Origin: Metallyticus violacea
Lineage: Eukaryota; Arthropoda; Insecta; Mantodea; Metallyticidae
Length of the DNA: 64,000 nucleotides
Direction of reading: 5' to 3'
NCBI GenBank assembly: GCA_030762175.1
Contig: CM060846.1
Location: 306,500,512-306,564,511, forward strand
Within the stretch, counting starts at the first letter, position 1. The number at the start of each line of letters is the position of its first letter. The position numbers were made by a program, and so were the translations under genes. Below the pieces are notes generated by a model. It had not been told where the DNA came from. It saw only the letters and a program-made list of their open reading frames with translations, and made no database searches. Shown here piece by piece: positions 1-11,985 of the stretch.

Positions 1-760
1 AAAACAGTTCAGGAAAGTTGATGACATTCTAATCATAACCAGCAAAATTAATCCTGAAAAGAACAGTTTTGATTTACAAAAATTTTGGAGGGCGCAGGGG
101 TAAAAATCAATGCCTCAACATTGCATAGGCGGTTTCTAGAAACTAGAAGGATAGCTCTTAGACCGGTCAAAAAACAGATATTGACTTTGTCCTTTGAAGA
201 AAAAGAGGTAGAAAAAGTCAGAACTGTACACAAGAAGTGTGAAAAAAGGTCCTATTTTCTGATGAAAGACATTATGAAGTGCCGGGATTGAACGTCTCCA
301 AACAAGGAGAAGCAATGGAGGGGAAATCTCGCCCAAGCACATCAAACAGACTCATCCAAGTTTCCACAAAAGATGTTTTGGGGCTATGCATTCATAGATA
401 CTGTTTGATTCCTAATGACGGAATGATGAACAGGGACAAATACATGCCAATGTTAGAGAATGGAGCCGCCCCAGCTCTGAAGAGTTTGCCACAGGAACTG
501 AAACTTGAAAAGGCGATTTTCCAGCAAGACCTTGCCCTATGTCATGCATCGAAATTCACCGGACCTCGCCGCTATGGGGAATCTTTGGGCGATTGTCAAG
601 AAACGGATGAGGAAAATGGACTGTGCCACCAAAGAAAAGAGTATTTGTGCTGTGATAAAGTGTGATTTCATGACCCAGAAATAAGTGAAATATGTAAGAA
701 ACTCATTGACTCTATTCCCTAATGAGTGAAGGGCACATTAAATATTAAAACACTGTTTAG
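1..760 (+). pseudogene. Tc1-like (DD34E) transposase relic, 5' truncated by window edge
   Basis: Translating in shifting frames gives the order expected of a Tc1-family transposase: a helix-turn-helix linker around 110-180 (STLHRRFLETRR...RPVKK), the first catalytic aspartate context FSDERHYEVPG near 255-290, the second aspartate in FQQDLALCH near 517-546, and a C-terminal stretch near 620-715 resembling the usual tail of these proteins. At least two frame changes and an in-frame stop show that it is dead. No terminal inverted repeats were recognised because the left end lies outside the window. It has normal CpG content, unlike the TEs after 37 kb. Family assignment comes from motif recognition, not from an alignment. 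Confidence 0.8.
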
Positions 761-2956
761 TAAAAAGTAATGTTGAAATTTTGTGAAATAATAAAAAAAA
801 CTAAATAATATCTTTGTTCATATTAATTTGCACAATGGTGTATATAAAGTACAGAAATACGTCTACTGCCTTGTAGCAGGAGATGCAGATTGAACTCCTG
901 TAGAAATAGCACACCACAATTATAAGATATTGCGATGTGATCGCTAATTAACAGGTGTCTTGAAATGCTATATGTATACCTAGCACAAAAGATTTATCTT
1001 CGTTCGCGACTTTTTGGAGCCATCCGTAAGGACGTCTTTTGTATTCGCGCGAGACCCTTCTATTATGGCCACTGTTAAAAAAATATCCTTACGGAAACAA
1101 AGTATGATAGAAAGCAGGAGCGTTTCCCTTTGTGCTGTGACCTTCAAAAAAAGGAAAGACATCACTTTGAAATAACTGCCAACGAACGAAAGCCAGGGGC
1201 AACGAAATGTGATAGCCACTCAGAGAACAGGTATTTAAGTTTCTAGAATATTCCGTAGCCGAATTTATGCAACCAATAAGGAAACAAAGTTTAGGACGCT
1301 TCTGGAAAGTTCCCAAATTTTAATCCATGTAGCGTGATGCTAAGTGAACGTATAAATAGACAAATTTCCTGAGGCATTCGGGACAGTGGACAGTTTTACA
1401 CTTTTTCAGTTTATCTAAGAGCAAAACACACGCTCGGGTAGAAATTAGTGCACTGGATTTAAGCTCCATAAATAAAGTATACTACTTTTTGCGCGTCGAA
1501 GACACAAAAGAATTATCTATTGTAGTGAAGTGAGGGCAGAGAATGTTCTGTGTAATCAGGCGCAACTATAATCGAGATATCTCTAGCTCAAATCATAGAA
1601 ACATAGTTCAATTTGGGCCTGACAGTGAAAATGTTATTCTATTTATTCCAAGGAAACAAATGGTCGTTGAATTAGATCACAAGTTTGAGGCGCGAGTGAA
1701 GTAGGGAGCTGTTCGACGAATAATAGCGTGAAAAAGTCTCATCTCATTCCTTGCCGGTGGCTCAGTCAGTCAGGAACCACGATCAAAGTGCTGAATAAAT
1801 AGCAAGTGAAGTGTATTCCAGTATTTCATTCAACAGCTCCCAACCAAATTCCTTTTCTCCCTTGGTTCAATCCAAAAACAGCTCCGAAGAAAGTCTGAGA
1901 CAATCACCACATCTGCAAGCGGCCAGATATGAGTACGACTTCGAGCTAGCTATGGCATCTTGGAGGAATCAAGATTCAGTCAGCATGAAATAAATGAAAC
2001 CATTTCGTTAATTCTTCGCCATTCTAATACAAACAAAAGCAACTAATGAATCCCAATGATAAACACTCTCACAAAACCGCCGCAGCCTTTAATCAAGAAC
2101 ATAACCAGTTCGTAATATTGCGCTATTGGTGAGACTGTTTATGTTTTGTTTGTTTCTTTTTCTCATTTCTTGAAAATAATTTCGCTCCTTTCGCGCTATA
2201 TATGTACAGGTACAAGAAAACATGCATCATTCTTCAAGTATTAGTGACAGTTATGAAACCTGCACATATAAAAGTTTGTTTCACAGCTAATTATTGATCA
2301 TTAAAAATTATTCTTTTCTGTACACAAAACAATATTAAGCATCAACTTTTTAAAGTTAAACATGACATAGTATGCCAATGATTAATAGCGAGTCTGTATA
2401 TGCCTACAAATGGAAAATAACTTCTTGAAAGAGTTATAGATGATGAAATGGCAGCTGTTAAGCCATGCTGCGTAAATGTTTCTGACTTTATTTGTGCACG
2501 TGCAATAATGTAGCGTATCTGAAAACGTGTGTACCTTTAGAATATTTTAAACACTTTACGACTCAGTTAAGTAAGTTGTTCTTTATATACCATCCCGGTT
2601 CACGAAATGTAACAGGCGAATGAAGAGTAACTTTAGACGCAGTTGAACTTGTATTTTCATTAATCAATTTCATTGATCATTCGGCGGACCTATAATAGAC
2701 TACGACTCCAGCGAAGATAAACCTACCATAGACCGCATGTCCCGGCAATACAAGCTCGCACAAGAGTACATTGTGACACAGGATACACGTTAACGTAATG
2801 TGCTCATGGAGCAAATGAAGTTGATCATTTATCAACTGGTGTGAGAACTACTGGTTAATAAATGGTGTTTTAATTGCCGGACTATCGCGATCAGCCATAT
2901 ATTAAACACTTATAAAAATGTCGTCTTCTAGAAAGCGTGCACCAAGTACAAAGATA
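761..2956. other. Intergenic stretch, no gene seen
   Basis: About 2.2 kb of unique-looking AT-rich DNA. The longest open frames are 60-79 codons, have no recognisable motif and look random. CpG density is normal for the first half of the window. No RNA gene or repeat was recognised. Confidence 0.5.
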
Positions 2957-3812
2957 TAGAGCCTCATTTGGAAGCGTGTCCGGCTTAACGGAAATTTGCC
3001 TGCCTTATTTCTAATCGGTTCTATCTCCCTCTCCACTTTTCCGCCTCTCCGCGAAGCTCCTGTGCTGTACAGGAGTTGAACTTGGTGAGACCAGTTTCAG
3101 TGTTAAACTATGTTAGTGCTGATATAGTGGTGAAAAGTCCGCATACTTTAGCACACACAATCTTCGTGTATGATTCCTGTGTGACAAACTCGTGTATAGA
3201 AGTGAGACGGCGACTTATACATAGAGAAACGGTTCATAATCTTGTGAATAGATTTAGGAAACGAGATCTATTCTTGATAAGAAACCAAAAGTAAAACGCC
3301 GTGTTCTTACAGAGGAAAAAAGTCGATGACATTGGAGAAAAGTTAGAACGAAGTGCGAAGAAATCCCTGAGAAAGCTTGCACACGAATCAGGAATTTCAC
3401 AAACCTCAATTTGGAATGCCACTAAACTTTTAAAAATGAAACCCTTTCAGATCAATGTAGTTCAGGAATTGCAACCACGCAATAATGTGAGTAGAGTTAA
3501 TTTCTGAAATTGGTGTTAGATAATGTTAATATTTACTCTATTGACCCACGTTTAAATTCTTTTACGGACGAAGCATGGCAGTCGCTACATGGCCATACAC
3601 AACACAAAATAGATACTGGAGTGCAGAAAAACACAATCTTGTACACGAAATGCCATTGTATGGCCAATAAATTGGGGTTTGGTGTGCTGTAGAAATCTAT
3701 GAGCTTGAATTTAAGGAGCTATAAATATCCGATTCCTCCGGCAAACTACGTGCTTCCTGGTGCCAAGCAAATCTCCGTTAAGCCGGGCACGTGTCCAAAG
3801 GAGGGCTCTGTA
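2957..3812 (+). mobile_element. Tc1/mariner-type deletion derivative with ~46-bp terminal inverted repeats
   Basis: The left end (about 2958-3003, AGAGCC..TTTGGA..CCGGCTTAACGGA.ATTTGC) matches the reverse complement of the right end (about 3763-3809) over roughly 46 bp with a few mismatches and indels. Both ends abut TA, the target of this superfamily. At about 0.85 kb it is shorter than an intact element (roughly 1.3 kb), so the catalytic region has been partly lost. The interior encodes only the N-terminal part of a transposase (next entry). Confidence 0.8.
3076..3700 (+). pseudogene. Mariner-like transposase N-terminal relic
   Basis: Pieces in successive frames read as the helix-turn-helix region of a multi-copy insect mariner transposase: FVYDSCVTNSC (about 3150), TVHNLVNRFRKRD (about 3230), KVDDIGEKLERSAKKSLRKL (about 3320-3380), then the first catalytic region near 3560-3690 as DEAWQSLHGH and an NRYWSAEKHNLVHEMPLYG-like stretch. 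Several stops and frame changes interrupt it. The region of the second and third catalytic acidic residues is missing. It is enclosed by the terminal repeats at 2957 and 3812. Confidence 0.75.
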
Positions 3813-4226
3813 TATTACAAAGTTGGAAGCAGTTGCAAGTTGTGACTGCAAGTTAAGGAACGCCAATACAAGAGCGTATTTCCAAAACTGTAGTTGTTGA
3901 TTTTAAAAGTAGTCTATAAGAAGTGGCATACTAAGGGGTGGGCCCAGGGTCCTAGCGCTACTTGAATTGCAACAAAGAAAATAAATGGGGATAAAATAAA
4001 TATGAAACTGAGATGCGCCATAGCATTAAAACTTTCGTCCCTTTTTAAATATTTTAGGTAACAAATTGCAGTTCAGTTCTTCAAAGCTGCCAATATTAAA
4101 CTAATAATAATATAATTAAATAATAATATTTAATTATAATGCTCAATTGAAATCAAGGTTTAAATCTAAATAGAACTTAATTGGACATTTAGGGACCGAA
4201 GAGGATATTTCGTTACTTCAGTCGTG

Positions 4227-4670
4227 CTAAAGGGCTGGCAACTTGTGCCTACGACCCCTGTGGGGGCACCTATGGAACGGAAACACCAAGAGCCCAGAAT
4301 CCAGGGATGGTGATGTACTAACGTGGACGGGGTCTAGACATAACACTCCGACGTCGGGAGCCCCCTCCAAGGGGTTCGAGCCCCTCAGAAAATCGTCTTT
4401 CATACCAGACGCAGAGGTAGAAACCTCCCCAAAGCGCAAGCCACTCACACAGCACCAGCACACCTCTGGACTCTGTAACAGAATCAGCGGAATGAAATGA
4501 AATGAGAGAGCGGAAAATTTGTGAAAAGGAAATATCCATCTCAGAAATTGACCAGAGGAAAACACGAATAAAACCATAGTCAGGATGGCCGACCCCAAGG
4601 GATTTGAACCCGCGACCTTCCGAATGCGATTTCAAACGTTACCGCCTAAGCCCCCCCCCCCCCCCCCGGT
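4227..4670 (-). repeat. tRNA-derived long SINE, copy 1
   Basis: On the minus strand the repeat begins with a tRNA-like head near 4650-4590. This contains a B-box-like GGTCGCGGGTTCAAATCC, followed by a body that includes GGATATTTCC and a run ending in GGTGCCCCCACAGGGG. A second diverged copy in the same orientation at 30,290-30,815 shares the head, the GTCAGGATRGCCGRCCC junction, the ATATCCATC motif and the distal GGGGGCACCT block, so the family boundaries are supported by comparison. The head is preceded on this strand by an 18-bp homopolymer (4651-4668 on the plus strand, all C). The 123- and 105-codon frames inside are incidental. Confidence 0.7.
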
Positions 4671-5358
4671 CGGTGATCTAAAATGGGGAACGTCACATTA
4701 TCATCTCACGTAATATTGCTACGCGATAAATTGTTTTAATTGTAAGTTACCTATAGCAGAAAAGCTAAACTTGCAAATATTTCATGTTAAGTATTCGGAA
4801 TAAATCATGTTGTGAAAGTTATTAGCTTCATAGAAGAGGACAAATGCTGACTCACGCATATGCAATATGACCAAAGTAAGTTCAGATAAAAATTAAGGAC
4901 TGAAAGAAAAAAATTATGAAATAAAAGATATGATAAGCGCCGAATTATATGTAAGAAATTGATTGGATTAAAAAGAGAAACTAAAAATTTGTATTCATTA
5001 TAACGACACGATGACCTCTTCCAGAACTCAGTTTATCAGCATCAAAGTACTAGCCGGCAATAACATTCAATTACATGACGTAATGAAACGGAGTCAAAGT
5101 ACTGCATGATTTAATACAAACCTTTAACATACACAACAAACTGCTTGGCTAGGAAACAGAAGAAAGCGCGTGTTAGCAAATAGCGTAACATGAAGCGCTT
5201 ACGCAGCATCGCTGATCTAACTAGTGAGAACGTTTACATGGGGCAACGAAAGGAAAATGAGTGAGGAAGTGGGATTGACAAACTTTGGTTTTTGTACAAG
5301 GTAATTTCGGGGAAAATGCCAAGCTTAAGAGTTTATCTCCAAGTAACAGAGATGTAAC
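4671..5358. other. Intergenic stretch, no gene seen
   Basis: AT-rich DNA with no open frame, repeat or RNA gene that I can recognise. Confidence 0.4.

Positions 5359-5412
<54 letters not shown>
5359..5412. repeat. (TAA)n microsatellite
   Basis: About 18 uninterrupted TAA units. Confidence 0.95.
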
Positions 5413-5413
<1 letters not shown>

Positions 5414-6598
5414 TCTCCATACTTTTGAAAAATAAAATGTTATACATTAGCAAAACTATCTTTTTCTTACATATACAGGTGTTATTAAGTAAATTACCAT
5501 TTGTACGAGTAAGATGCCACAAAGAATTTCACATGAAAATGGAGTACATTAACATTTAGTGCAATACAAATTATTATCAATGTTATATTTTCATGGATGT
5601 AAACCTTTGTATACAGCTATATTTTGTGTCAAAGTATGTTTTACACGAAACAAAAATTAAGGCATCATCGCTATCATTTCGAAATGTATTCATTTCCTGG
5701 CTAGATAAGGCATATTTTTCTCTTCCTTTGTTGAAGTTGTTCCAATAATCCAATAATTACGTGTAAACCACGAAATCCTGTTGCTACAAAGAAAATTGAT
5801 CCAAATACAACCTAAGGGAAATAAAATATATTTATAATTGAAAAAAAAAAGGTTCATTGTCTTGAATATAAACTATATTTTTAAAGGAAGTCATTTAATA
5901 ATATTTATTTCGGCAAAGATCACTATGATTGCTAATCAAAATAGAAGATATTTGTTTTCTATTTTCGAACAGTACTTCATGCGAGAGAAAATTTTATTTT
6001 GGTAATTATCACTGTCATTTGCAATCGGGTTATATAAATAAAGTCTAATTCGTCGGGACAAAACAGCTTTTCGTAGAAATATGCTTTTTTGTTATCTGGC
6101 AATATGTATTATTAATAAAAAATAAACACCCATTTTATTATGTTTCTTCATTATATACATAAAACACAATAATGTATAAATGTATAGAAAATATAAAAAA
6201 TAAGAATCACCTCGTCCTCGTTCTACTGTTTATGTGAAGCAGGATGAATGTCTTACTTTCAAAGCAAGGTCATGTGTGTATAGGTTATGTTCCCGAGAGT
6301 TTGATCCACGATGCATAAATATAGAAATGATATATTTGTCTTCCAGTGTTATTACAATTAGTAAACAACCTGTTATTTAATACTTTTGAACAATTGTCAT
6401 ACAGTGCAGTACTTGTCTATTGATTGGTTCAGAGTTTATTGATTTAAAGTTTAAACCGAACTACACAGGCAAATTCTAAGTATAAAAAATCGGAAATATC
6501 ATCGATACGTAAGTTCGGGAGCACAAACAATTTTAAAATAACTTGAAAAAATCTGGTTTTAAACTTCGATCTTTGTTCTCTGTACGCAATGACAGACC
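5413..6598. other. Intergenic AT-rich stretch, no gene seen
   Basis: Roughly 1.2 kb with no open frame above 60 codons and no recognised repeat. Confidence 0.4.
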
Positions 6599-6606
6599 AG
6601 CTACAC

Positions 6607-6706
6607 CAGTGATTCCCAACCTTTTTACGTTCACGGCACCCTTGGGAATGAGATTCGAAAATTAGGGCACCCCTGTTAATTTTTTAAAAATTATGTTACA
6701 TTATTT

Positions 6707-6742
<36 letters not shown>

Positions 6743-7540
6743 GTGTTAAATTATGTTCAAATATACACTCCATAACAAACATAAGAATACAGTTCCTTTT
6801 TAATAACAACCTAACATACAATTTATGGCCTGCCATTGGACAAGCTATACCATACAAATATTTAATATACACTGACTATGAATAATTAAATAAAACAAAT
6901 ACAATTTCAAAAGTAAAAGTCTACAATTAATTGCAAATCATTAAAACAAATCTTATCTTAGTAACGAGAGATTTGTGATTGATGCTGAGAACACATTATG
7001 TTTGATATCATGCCTAGCAGTTGGCAACAAAACGCATATAAAAGGATAAGCAGTCTGTTTCACACTTTGGATTTGATTATCTTTGTTGTGAGTTTGCGTG
7101 GTATGAGCGATTTCAATGTTGCCGTGTTTTCAACGTATTGAAGCTTAGTTATTCTATGTATTATAATATAGTTTTAAATGTGATCAATATGCCAGCATGT
7201 TCGGTTTTTAGATGTTATAATAACTCTGATCTTGATCCTCGTGTAGGATATTACTGTTTTTCCAGCAAGAAAAGTTTCCCGAAACTACATAAAACAAAAC
7301 TGTTGAATATATGAGGCAGTCTCTTCTTATTAATCCATGGGTTGGACACTTGAGAAGAGACTTAATCCAACCATAATTATTCTTCTTTATCACCACCAAA
7401 TCAGTAATTGATAAATTAATAAATAAAAATATATGTGTGTGCGTGTGTGCGTTTTAAGTAGTCCCAAGTATATTTTTGTTTATTCCCAAAATATCTCTCG
7501 GAACCCTAAGATGCCGCGGCACACAGGTTGGGAATCCCTG
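6607..7540. mobile_element. hAT-type non-autonomous element with 8-bp target duplication
   Basis: The left end reads CAGTGATTCCCAACCT and the reverse complement of the right end reads CAGGGATTCCCAACCT, differing at one of 16 positions. Such ends are typical of hAT elements. The flanks are AGCTACAC (6599-6606) and AGCTACCC (7541-7548), an 8-bp target duplication with one mismatch, as expected for hAT insertion. The 934-bp interior lacks a transposase. It includes a (TA)n run at about 6713-6740 and a short frame from 7189 that begins like a zinc-ligand C-x4-C motif (see findings). Confidence 0.85.
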
Positions 7541-7899
7541 AGCTACCCAAAGCGACGGCAAAGATTAATGGGATGGGAGAGTCATTGGCGTGCGATCCAT
7601 TACGCCACTACATGAAATTTTGAATCCGCAAACAACAATGTCAAATACAATTTTATTTGAAAATGATAAGCTGTTTTAGTATATAAGAGAATGACTTACA
7701 GAAAACAGTATATTCAGTTAGAAACTAACGTGCTCAATACAATTTTAAAAGTTCGGTTACAAAACAAAGTCAATGGCATTCCAAGGAATAAATTGTCTCA
7801 GATGCAAAATTGTTATAATTCGCAATATCAAAAAGCATGTAAAATCCTTCAATTACTTGGGTTTCAACATATAGCATATTGCTAAAAGGAATATATAAA

Positions 7900-8175
7900 T
7901 ATAAAATTATATACATTTCAAATGTATTTAACAGTAAGAGGAATTCTAACAAATAAAGCATTACAGTTTCCCAAGTTGAAGCTCTACAATATGATGGCGT
8001 TCCAGCGATCATGTATGATGGTGAAAATTGGACTTTTACCCGAACGGATAAAAGGAAGATAGGAGTAGCTGAGGTGGAATTCTTAAGACCAACACTTTTA
8101 GAAACTAAAAAGAAATACAGAGACAATAGACCAACTGACAGTCGAAATAGAAATATAAAGGCACAACTGGTATAA
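7900..8175 (+). pseudogene. Non-LTR retrotransposon relic (post-RT domain)
   Basis: Near 7980-8160 two frames combine to give KLKLYNMMAFQ, then YDGENWTFTRTDKRKIGVAE and VEFLRP. This is the signature that follows the reverse transcriptase palm in many non-LTR elements (usually Y-G-S-E-x-W-T ... R/K-x-E-x-x-E-M-R-F-L-R). Only this small C-terminal portion is recognisable. The 157-codon minus-strand frame across 7770-8243 is an antisense shadow. Confidence 0.65.
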
Positions 8176-8411
8176 CTTTTTTTGACCATAAACCAAGAGG
8201 ATGCAGAATTCATGGAAGAGCAATTACTATATGGAGAGACCAAATCTCTTAAAATCGAAGTAGGAAAAACCCTAATATTTTATATGGCAGATAGTGTAAA
8301 TGACAATTTTTCTCCTCTACCTTGCTGTTTTAAGCCACCTTAAACACTTCCTTTTATATTACACATATTCGTTCCATTTGCAGTCAGAAGTTTGCAGTAA
8401 ATTCCTTTACA

Positions 8412-8562
8412 GATACATACATACATACATACATACATACATACATACATACATACATACATACACACACATATACATACATATACATACATACATACAT
8501 ACATACATACATACATACATACATACATACATACATACATACATACATACATACATACATAA
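8412..8562. repeat. (CATA)n tetranucleotide array
   Basis: About 150 bp of CATA units with a small interruption near 8462-8487. It lies exactly at the 3' end of the minus-strand repeat at 8563-8850, so it looks like the expanded tail of that element. Confidence 0.9.
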
Positions 8563-8850
8563 TCAATATCTTGCCTCATATGGAAATTAAGGTCTATCGC
8601 TTTCATCTGCAATACTAGTGTGCAAAATTCTGACAAAGAATATAAATCCAATAATTTTCTGTATAAATACAATGCAGTACTTGAAATTATATTTGAACAC
8701 TCCTTAAAAGTTGTTCCCTTACATGCCATTTTTGAACCGGACTGAAGTAATGGACATGCTTATAAGTATATGGCATCACATTGCAAATTCAAGACGATAG
8801 GGTTTTCCAGTTTATTAATTACGGATGGAAAATCACATTGCCCCTGGCCG
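8563..8850 (-). repeat. Interspersed repeat body, copy A (inverted partner at 10.66 kb)
   Basis: This stretch matches the reverse complement of 10,660-10,960 along its length, by eye at roughly 80-85 percent. Shared landmarks include AAGATATTGAT at the microsatellite side, TTCTGACAAAGAATATAAAT, TACAAT/TGCAGTACTTGAAAT and GACGATAGGG at the other side. A tRNA-like head lies directly upstream on the minus strand (8835-8940), so the unit may be a SINE with a microsatellite tail. Confidence 0.7.
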
Positions 8851-8940
8851 GGAATTAACCAGCGATCTTGGGTTTCAGAGGCAAGAATGGTTACCAGTAG
8901 ACCACCAGGACCAACTACAGTAATGAGGACGAGAGGCTAC
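8835..8940 (-). repeat. tRNA-like SINE head, degenerate
   Basis: The minus strand reads TGGTGGTCTACTGGTAACC (A-box-like) about 35 bases before GATCGCTGGTTAATTCCCGG (B-box-like). This spacing fits the internal RNA polymerase III promoter of a tRNA-derived SINE. It is followed on that strand by the repeat body at 8563-8850. Confidence 0.5.
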
Positions 8941-9149
8941 AACATCCCAGGCTTCTTGAATTTGTGCCCATAAACCATCTTTTGTCCTTCGTGCAGGGAA
9001 TGGGTGTGTAGCATATTGCATTTAAATAGAGCAAATAATGAAGGGAATGTTAATGTGCGTGTGTTAAAATTAAAGCTTGCTCTGTATGGGAAAGAATATT
9101 AGAAACTAATTTGTCATTATATGTTACAAAGGTTTATTTAAAAAAGTGT

Positions 9150-9225
9150 TTCATGCCAGGAGACGAACCTGCGTTCTTAACATAGCATCGCTGCACTCTC
9201 TGCCACAGAGCTAACATAACATAGG
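9150..9225 (-). repeat. tRNA-like sequence, probably SINE head
   Basis: The minus strand contains TTAGCTCTGTGGCAGAG (A-box and D-arm-like) and, about 35 bases on, GCAGGTTCGTCTCCTGG (B-box and T-arm-like). The outer arms do not pair into an acceptor stem, so I do not call a functional tRNA. A decayed SINE head is more likely. Confidence 0.45.
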
Positions 9226-9736
9226 CACACTAGTCAGCTTTTTTAATGCATGCCATATAACAACTACTGGTGACTACACAGCATTGTTGGGTACCTTCTG
9301 AACCCCGTGCTCTATTAAGTAGGGCTTAGAAGAACTTTGCGTTCACTATGACTTTTTTCTCATCAAATTTCCACATTATGTTCGCGTGCTTGCCTTTAGT
9401 TTCCACCGCCAGGGCTGATCTGTGAATTATCTTGCGTTGTTCGTAGTTTGTTTTTCAGAGTTGTACCATATAGTACTGCTCTGCTGTTATTTTTCCCCAC
9501 CAGGGCAAATCTGTACCTAAACTTCAGATTTTTCTCAAGTTCTGCATCTGCTTGAGCGATTCGACATTCCTTTCCCCCCCCCCGAATAGGAGGCAAGCAT
9601 AGGCCATTAGGCCGTAGCGAGCCGCAATTAAACCACCGGGTCCTTCATTTTCTAGAATATACTCAAAGTTAGCTCTAGGTTAGTGCGTGTGTATGAGTTG
9701 ATTACATTGCATTTTTTCCTACTATTGCATTGTTAG

Positions 9737-9912
9737 CATGGGTGCAACAGTAATTTGTTCTCTGGTGTCACTTTATTTGGCCGTGTGCAATTTTGGTATG
9801 TTAATAACGCAACATCTAAGATCGGGTAGTTTGCAGTATACCATTTACCTATTATTTTATATGTATTTCATTTGTTACTTTGGAAACGAATTACTTTATC
9901 TAGTTATAGTAT
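9737..9912 (+). CDS. Possible insect odorant-receptor-like exon (weak)
   Basis: The frame from 9738 encodes two hydrophobic segments and the peptide LLFYMYFICYFGNELLYL, which resembles the aromatic-rich C-[YW]-F-G-[ND]-E/Q-L motif near the sixth or seventh transmembrane segment of insect odorant receptors. A pyrimidine tract ending in TTAG precedes the frame at about 9736, and a good donor-like GTACGT occurs at about 9917. Opposing this, no flanking receptor exons were found, and an AT-rich hydrophobic frame can arise by chance. The call rests on one motif only. Confidence 0.22.
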
Positions 9913-10659
9913 CAGTACGTAATTTTTTAATTCCAGGTAACTTTTTAAATAGTTTACGAATTTCGTTATCCCTTACATTCCAGTTTCTAGTGTATTTCTT
10001 ACTGTTGGTACAACCGTGAATAAGCACACTACGCAGCAAGTTCCTACTTTTTCGATTTCAGCTATAAAAGTAGAAGACAGTTTTTCCGCAGGGTGGGTAA
10101 CGTATTAGCTTTTAACTGAGTCACATCTTCTCCTAATAATGTTTTCTATCACTCAACTATTATTCTAGGTAAATTTAACACCTTAATTTCTCTGTGTACC
10201 TCCATGGAAGTTTCACCCAAACACATTTTCCTCGTTTCATTTTGCGGACTTAAAACTGTCATTAAAATATATATTAATAAATATGAGCACACAGAGGGAT
10301 AGCATAATGTAGGCTAAATATGTCGCAGATTTAGTTTAAAATGTTTATAAAACTATATGATTTGTCTGCTAATGTTCAGCATTTCATCTGATGAGGCAAA
10401 TACGTTCTTTACTCTGGTAGAAATTTAAAGGAAACTTTAAGTCTTATAGCGCAACAAAGTTCTGGTGCAGTGCCTTGTACGCTAGTAGCTTTATGCACGT
10501 TTCCCGTTTGATGTATTTAGTACATATGTAAACATTGAAAATATTAAGATGACTCGTATAAAATATCCCTTTCAGACACGAATGAAATGAATTTCAAACT
10601 TTATAGTTTGACATGTTGAAGTGGCGATCTCCGTCCAGAACTTGAGGGAGATATATGAC

Positions 10660-10965
10660 TTTGCATCGTGATGTGATTTTCCAATACGTAATCAATAAAC
10701 TGGAAAGCCCTATCGTCTTGAATTTGCAATGTGATGTCACATATTTATAAGCATGTCCTTCACTTCAGTCTGGTCCGAAATGGCATATGAAGGAACAACT
10801 TTTAAAACTTCAAATATAATTTCAAGCACTGCATTGTATTTATACAGAAAATTATTAGATTTATATTCTTTGTCAGAATTTTGCGCACTAGTATGCTCAA
10901 GATGAAAGTGATAGACCTTTATTTCTATATCAGGCAAGATATTGATAATGTGTGTGAGAGAGAGA
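10660..10965 (+). repeat. Interspersed repeat body, copy B
   Basis: Inverted counterpart of 8563-8850, about 1.8 kb away. Its 3' end runs into GTGTGTGAGAGAGAGAGA at 10,950-10,970, where copy A has its long CATA array. This supports the idea that a simple-sequence tail belongs to the element. Confidence 0.7.
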
Positions 10966-11985
10966 GAGATTAAAAATCAGTATAACTCCACTGCAGAAAG
11001 AAGTGTAAATTGAGTTTTCCATATTCGGCAATATGCTCAAATGCTTGCTCGTACATTTCAGAACTTCCACCAGTTAACAACAGAAACATCAGAGATGCAT
11101 ACATTTTCTATACATGAAATTGCATGGTACAAAGCTTACAAAATTTTTTGGGTTACTCTTGAATGTTCAATGTACATATAGTATATAAATGTTGGCAAAA
11201 GCAGAAATAGTTCAATATTTGAAAATAAAGCTGTTTGATTCTTGCTCATACTATAAAAACAATGTGTAATAACGTTTAAGATGGTGTGTAGTTGTGATAA
11301 ATTGAAGGCAACTTTAATAGGAAACGTCGTGCTCGCTGGATGTTTTAAATAACTATGCATCATGTTGTGAAGCAGCACCTATATCACAACTAATATGCTT
11401 TGGACTATAGGTTTTCATGTAACGTTTTGCGTATTTTTCTCTTAAGAAAATTACTATGTTTGTATATATTTAATATAATTTCAATTTCCGCTTTATTATA
11501 ATGTTCCAAGTTTCTTTGCGTTTCCTACTTTATTATTGTAATAATATAAGACTTACACGATTTCCTGGTACAAACAAATCTTGAAAGTAGACTCTGAAGT
11601 GAAGACATGTAACCATTCTTCTCGACTGAATCCTTCCCCCTTTTAACATATCAAATTCAGGCTCTGCATGGCATACACTACAGACACTAAAGGCGAACTA
11701 AACAGCCACGAACGCGTGCTATTCTGAAGCCTACACATGAGTGTATTGATAAGGTTCTCTATAAATCTCATAGATGGCGAATATAAGTAAAAGAAGCAAA
11801 GAAGGTTAATTTTTCCATACTTTTAAAATAAACTTTCTTTAACAGCTGCTATATTAATGATATTTCACTTCATGTGCACAGTTGGTGCTAAAATCTAGTG
11901 TTGAGCCGCACATAGACCATGTTATGAAATGTCCCAGGGCGCACTAGGACATGAGGAGCATCGTTTCTAAACTCAGTAAATCCAT
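10966..11985. other. Intergenic stretch, no gene seen
   Basis: About 1 kb of AT-rich DNA. The 80-codon minus frame at 11,136-11,378 has no recognisable motif. Confidence 0.4.

Noticed and set aside
4227..4635. 123- and 105-codon minus frames and an 85-codon plus frame
   Set aside because: They lie wholly within the SINE, and the related copy at 30.3 kb does not preserve the same frames.
7770..8243. 157-codon minus-strand frame
   Set aside because: Antisense to the LINE post-RT relic on the plus strand; hydrophobic by composition and without a domain.
8412..8562. Could the periodic array be CRISPR-like or satellite?
   Set aside because: A 4-bp unit with no spacers in a eukaryotic genome is a simple microsatellite.
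8300..8729. Frames of repeated HTYI and CMYV units
   Set aside because: They are direct translations of the CATA microsatellite.
9150..9225. Functional tRNA gene
   Set aside because: A- and B-box-like segments exist, but acceptor-stem pairing fails and the T-stem has a mismatch, so a SINE head or decayed tRNA is more likely.
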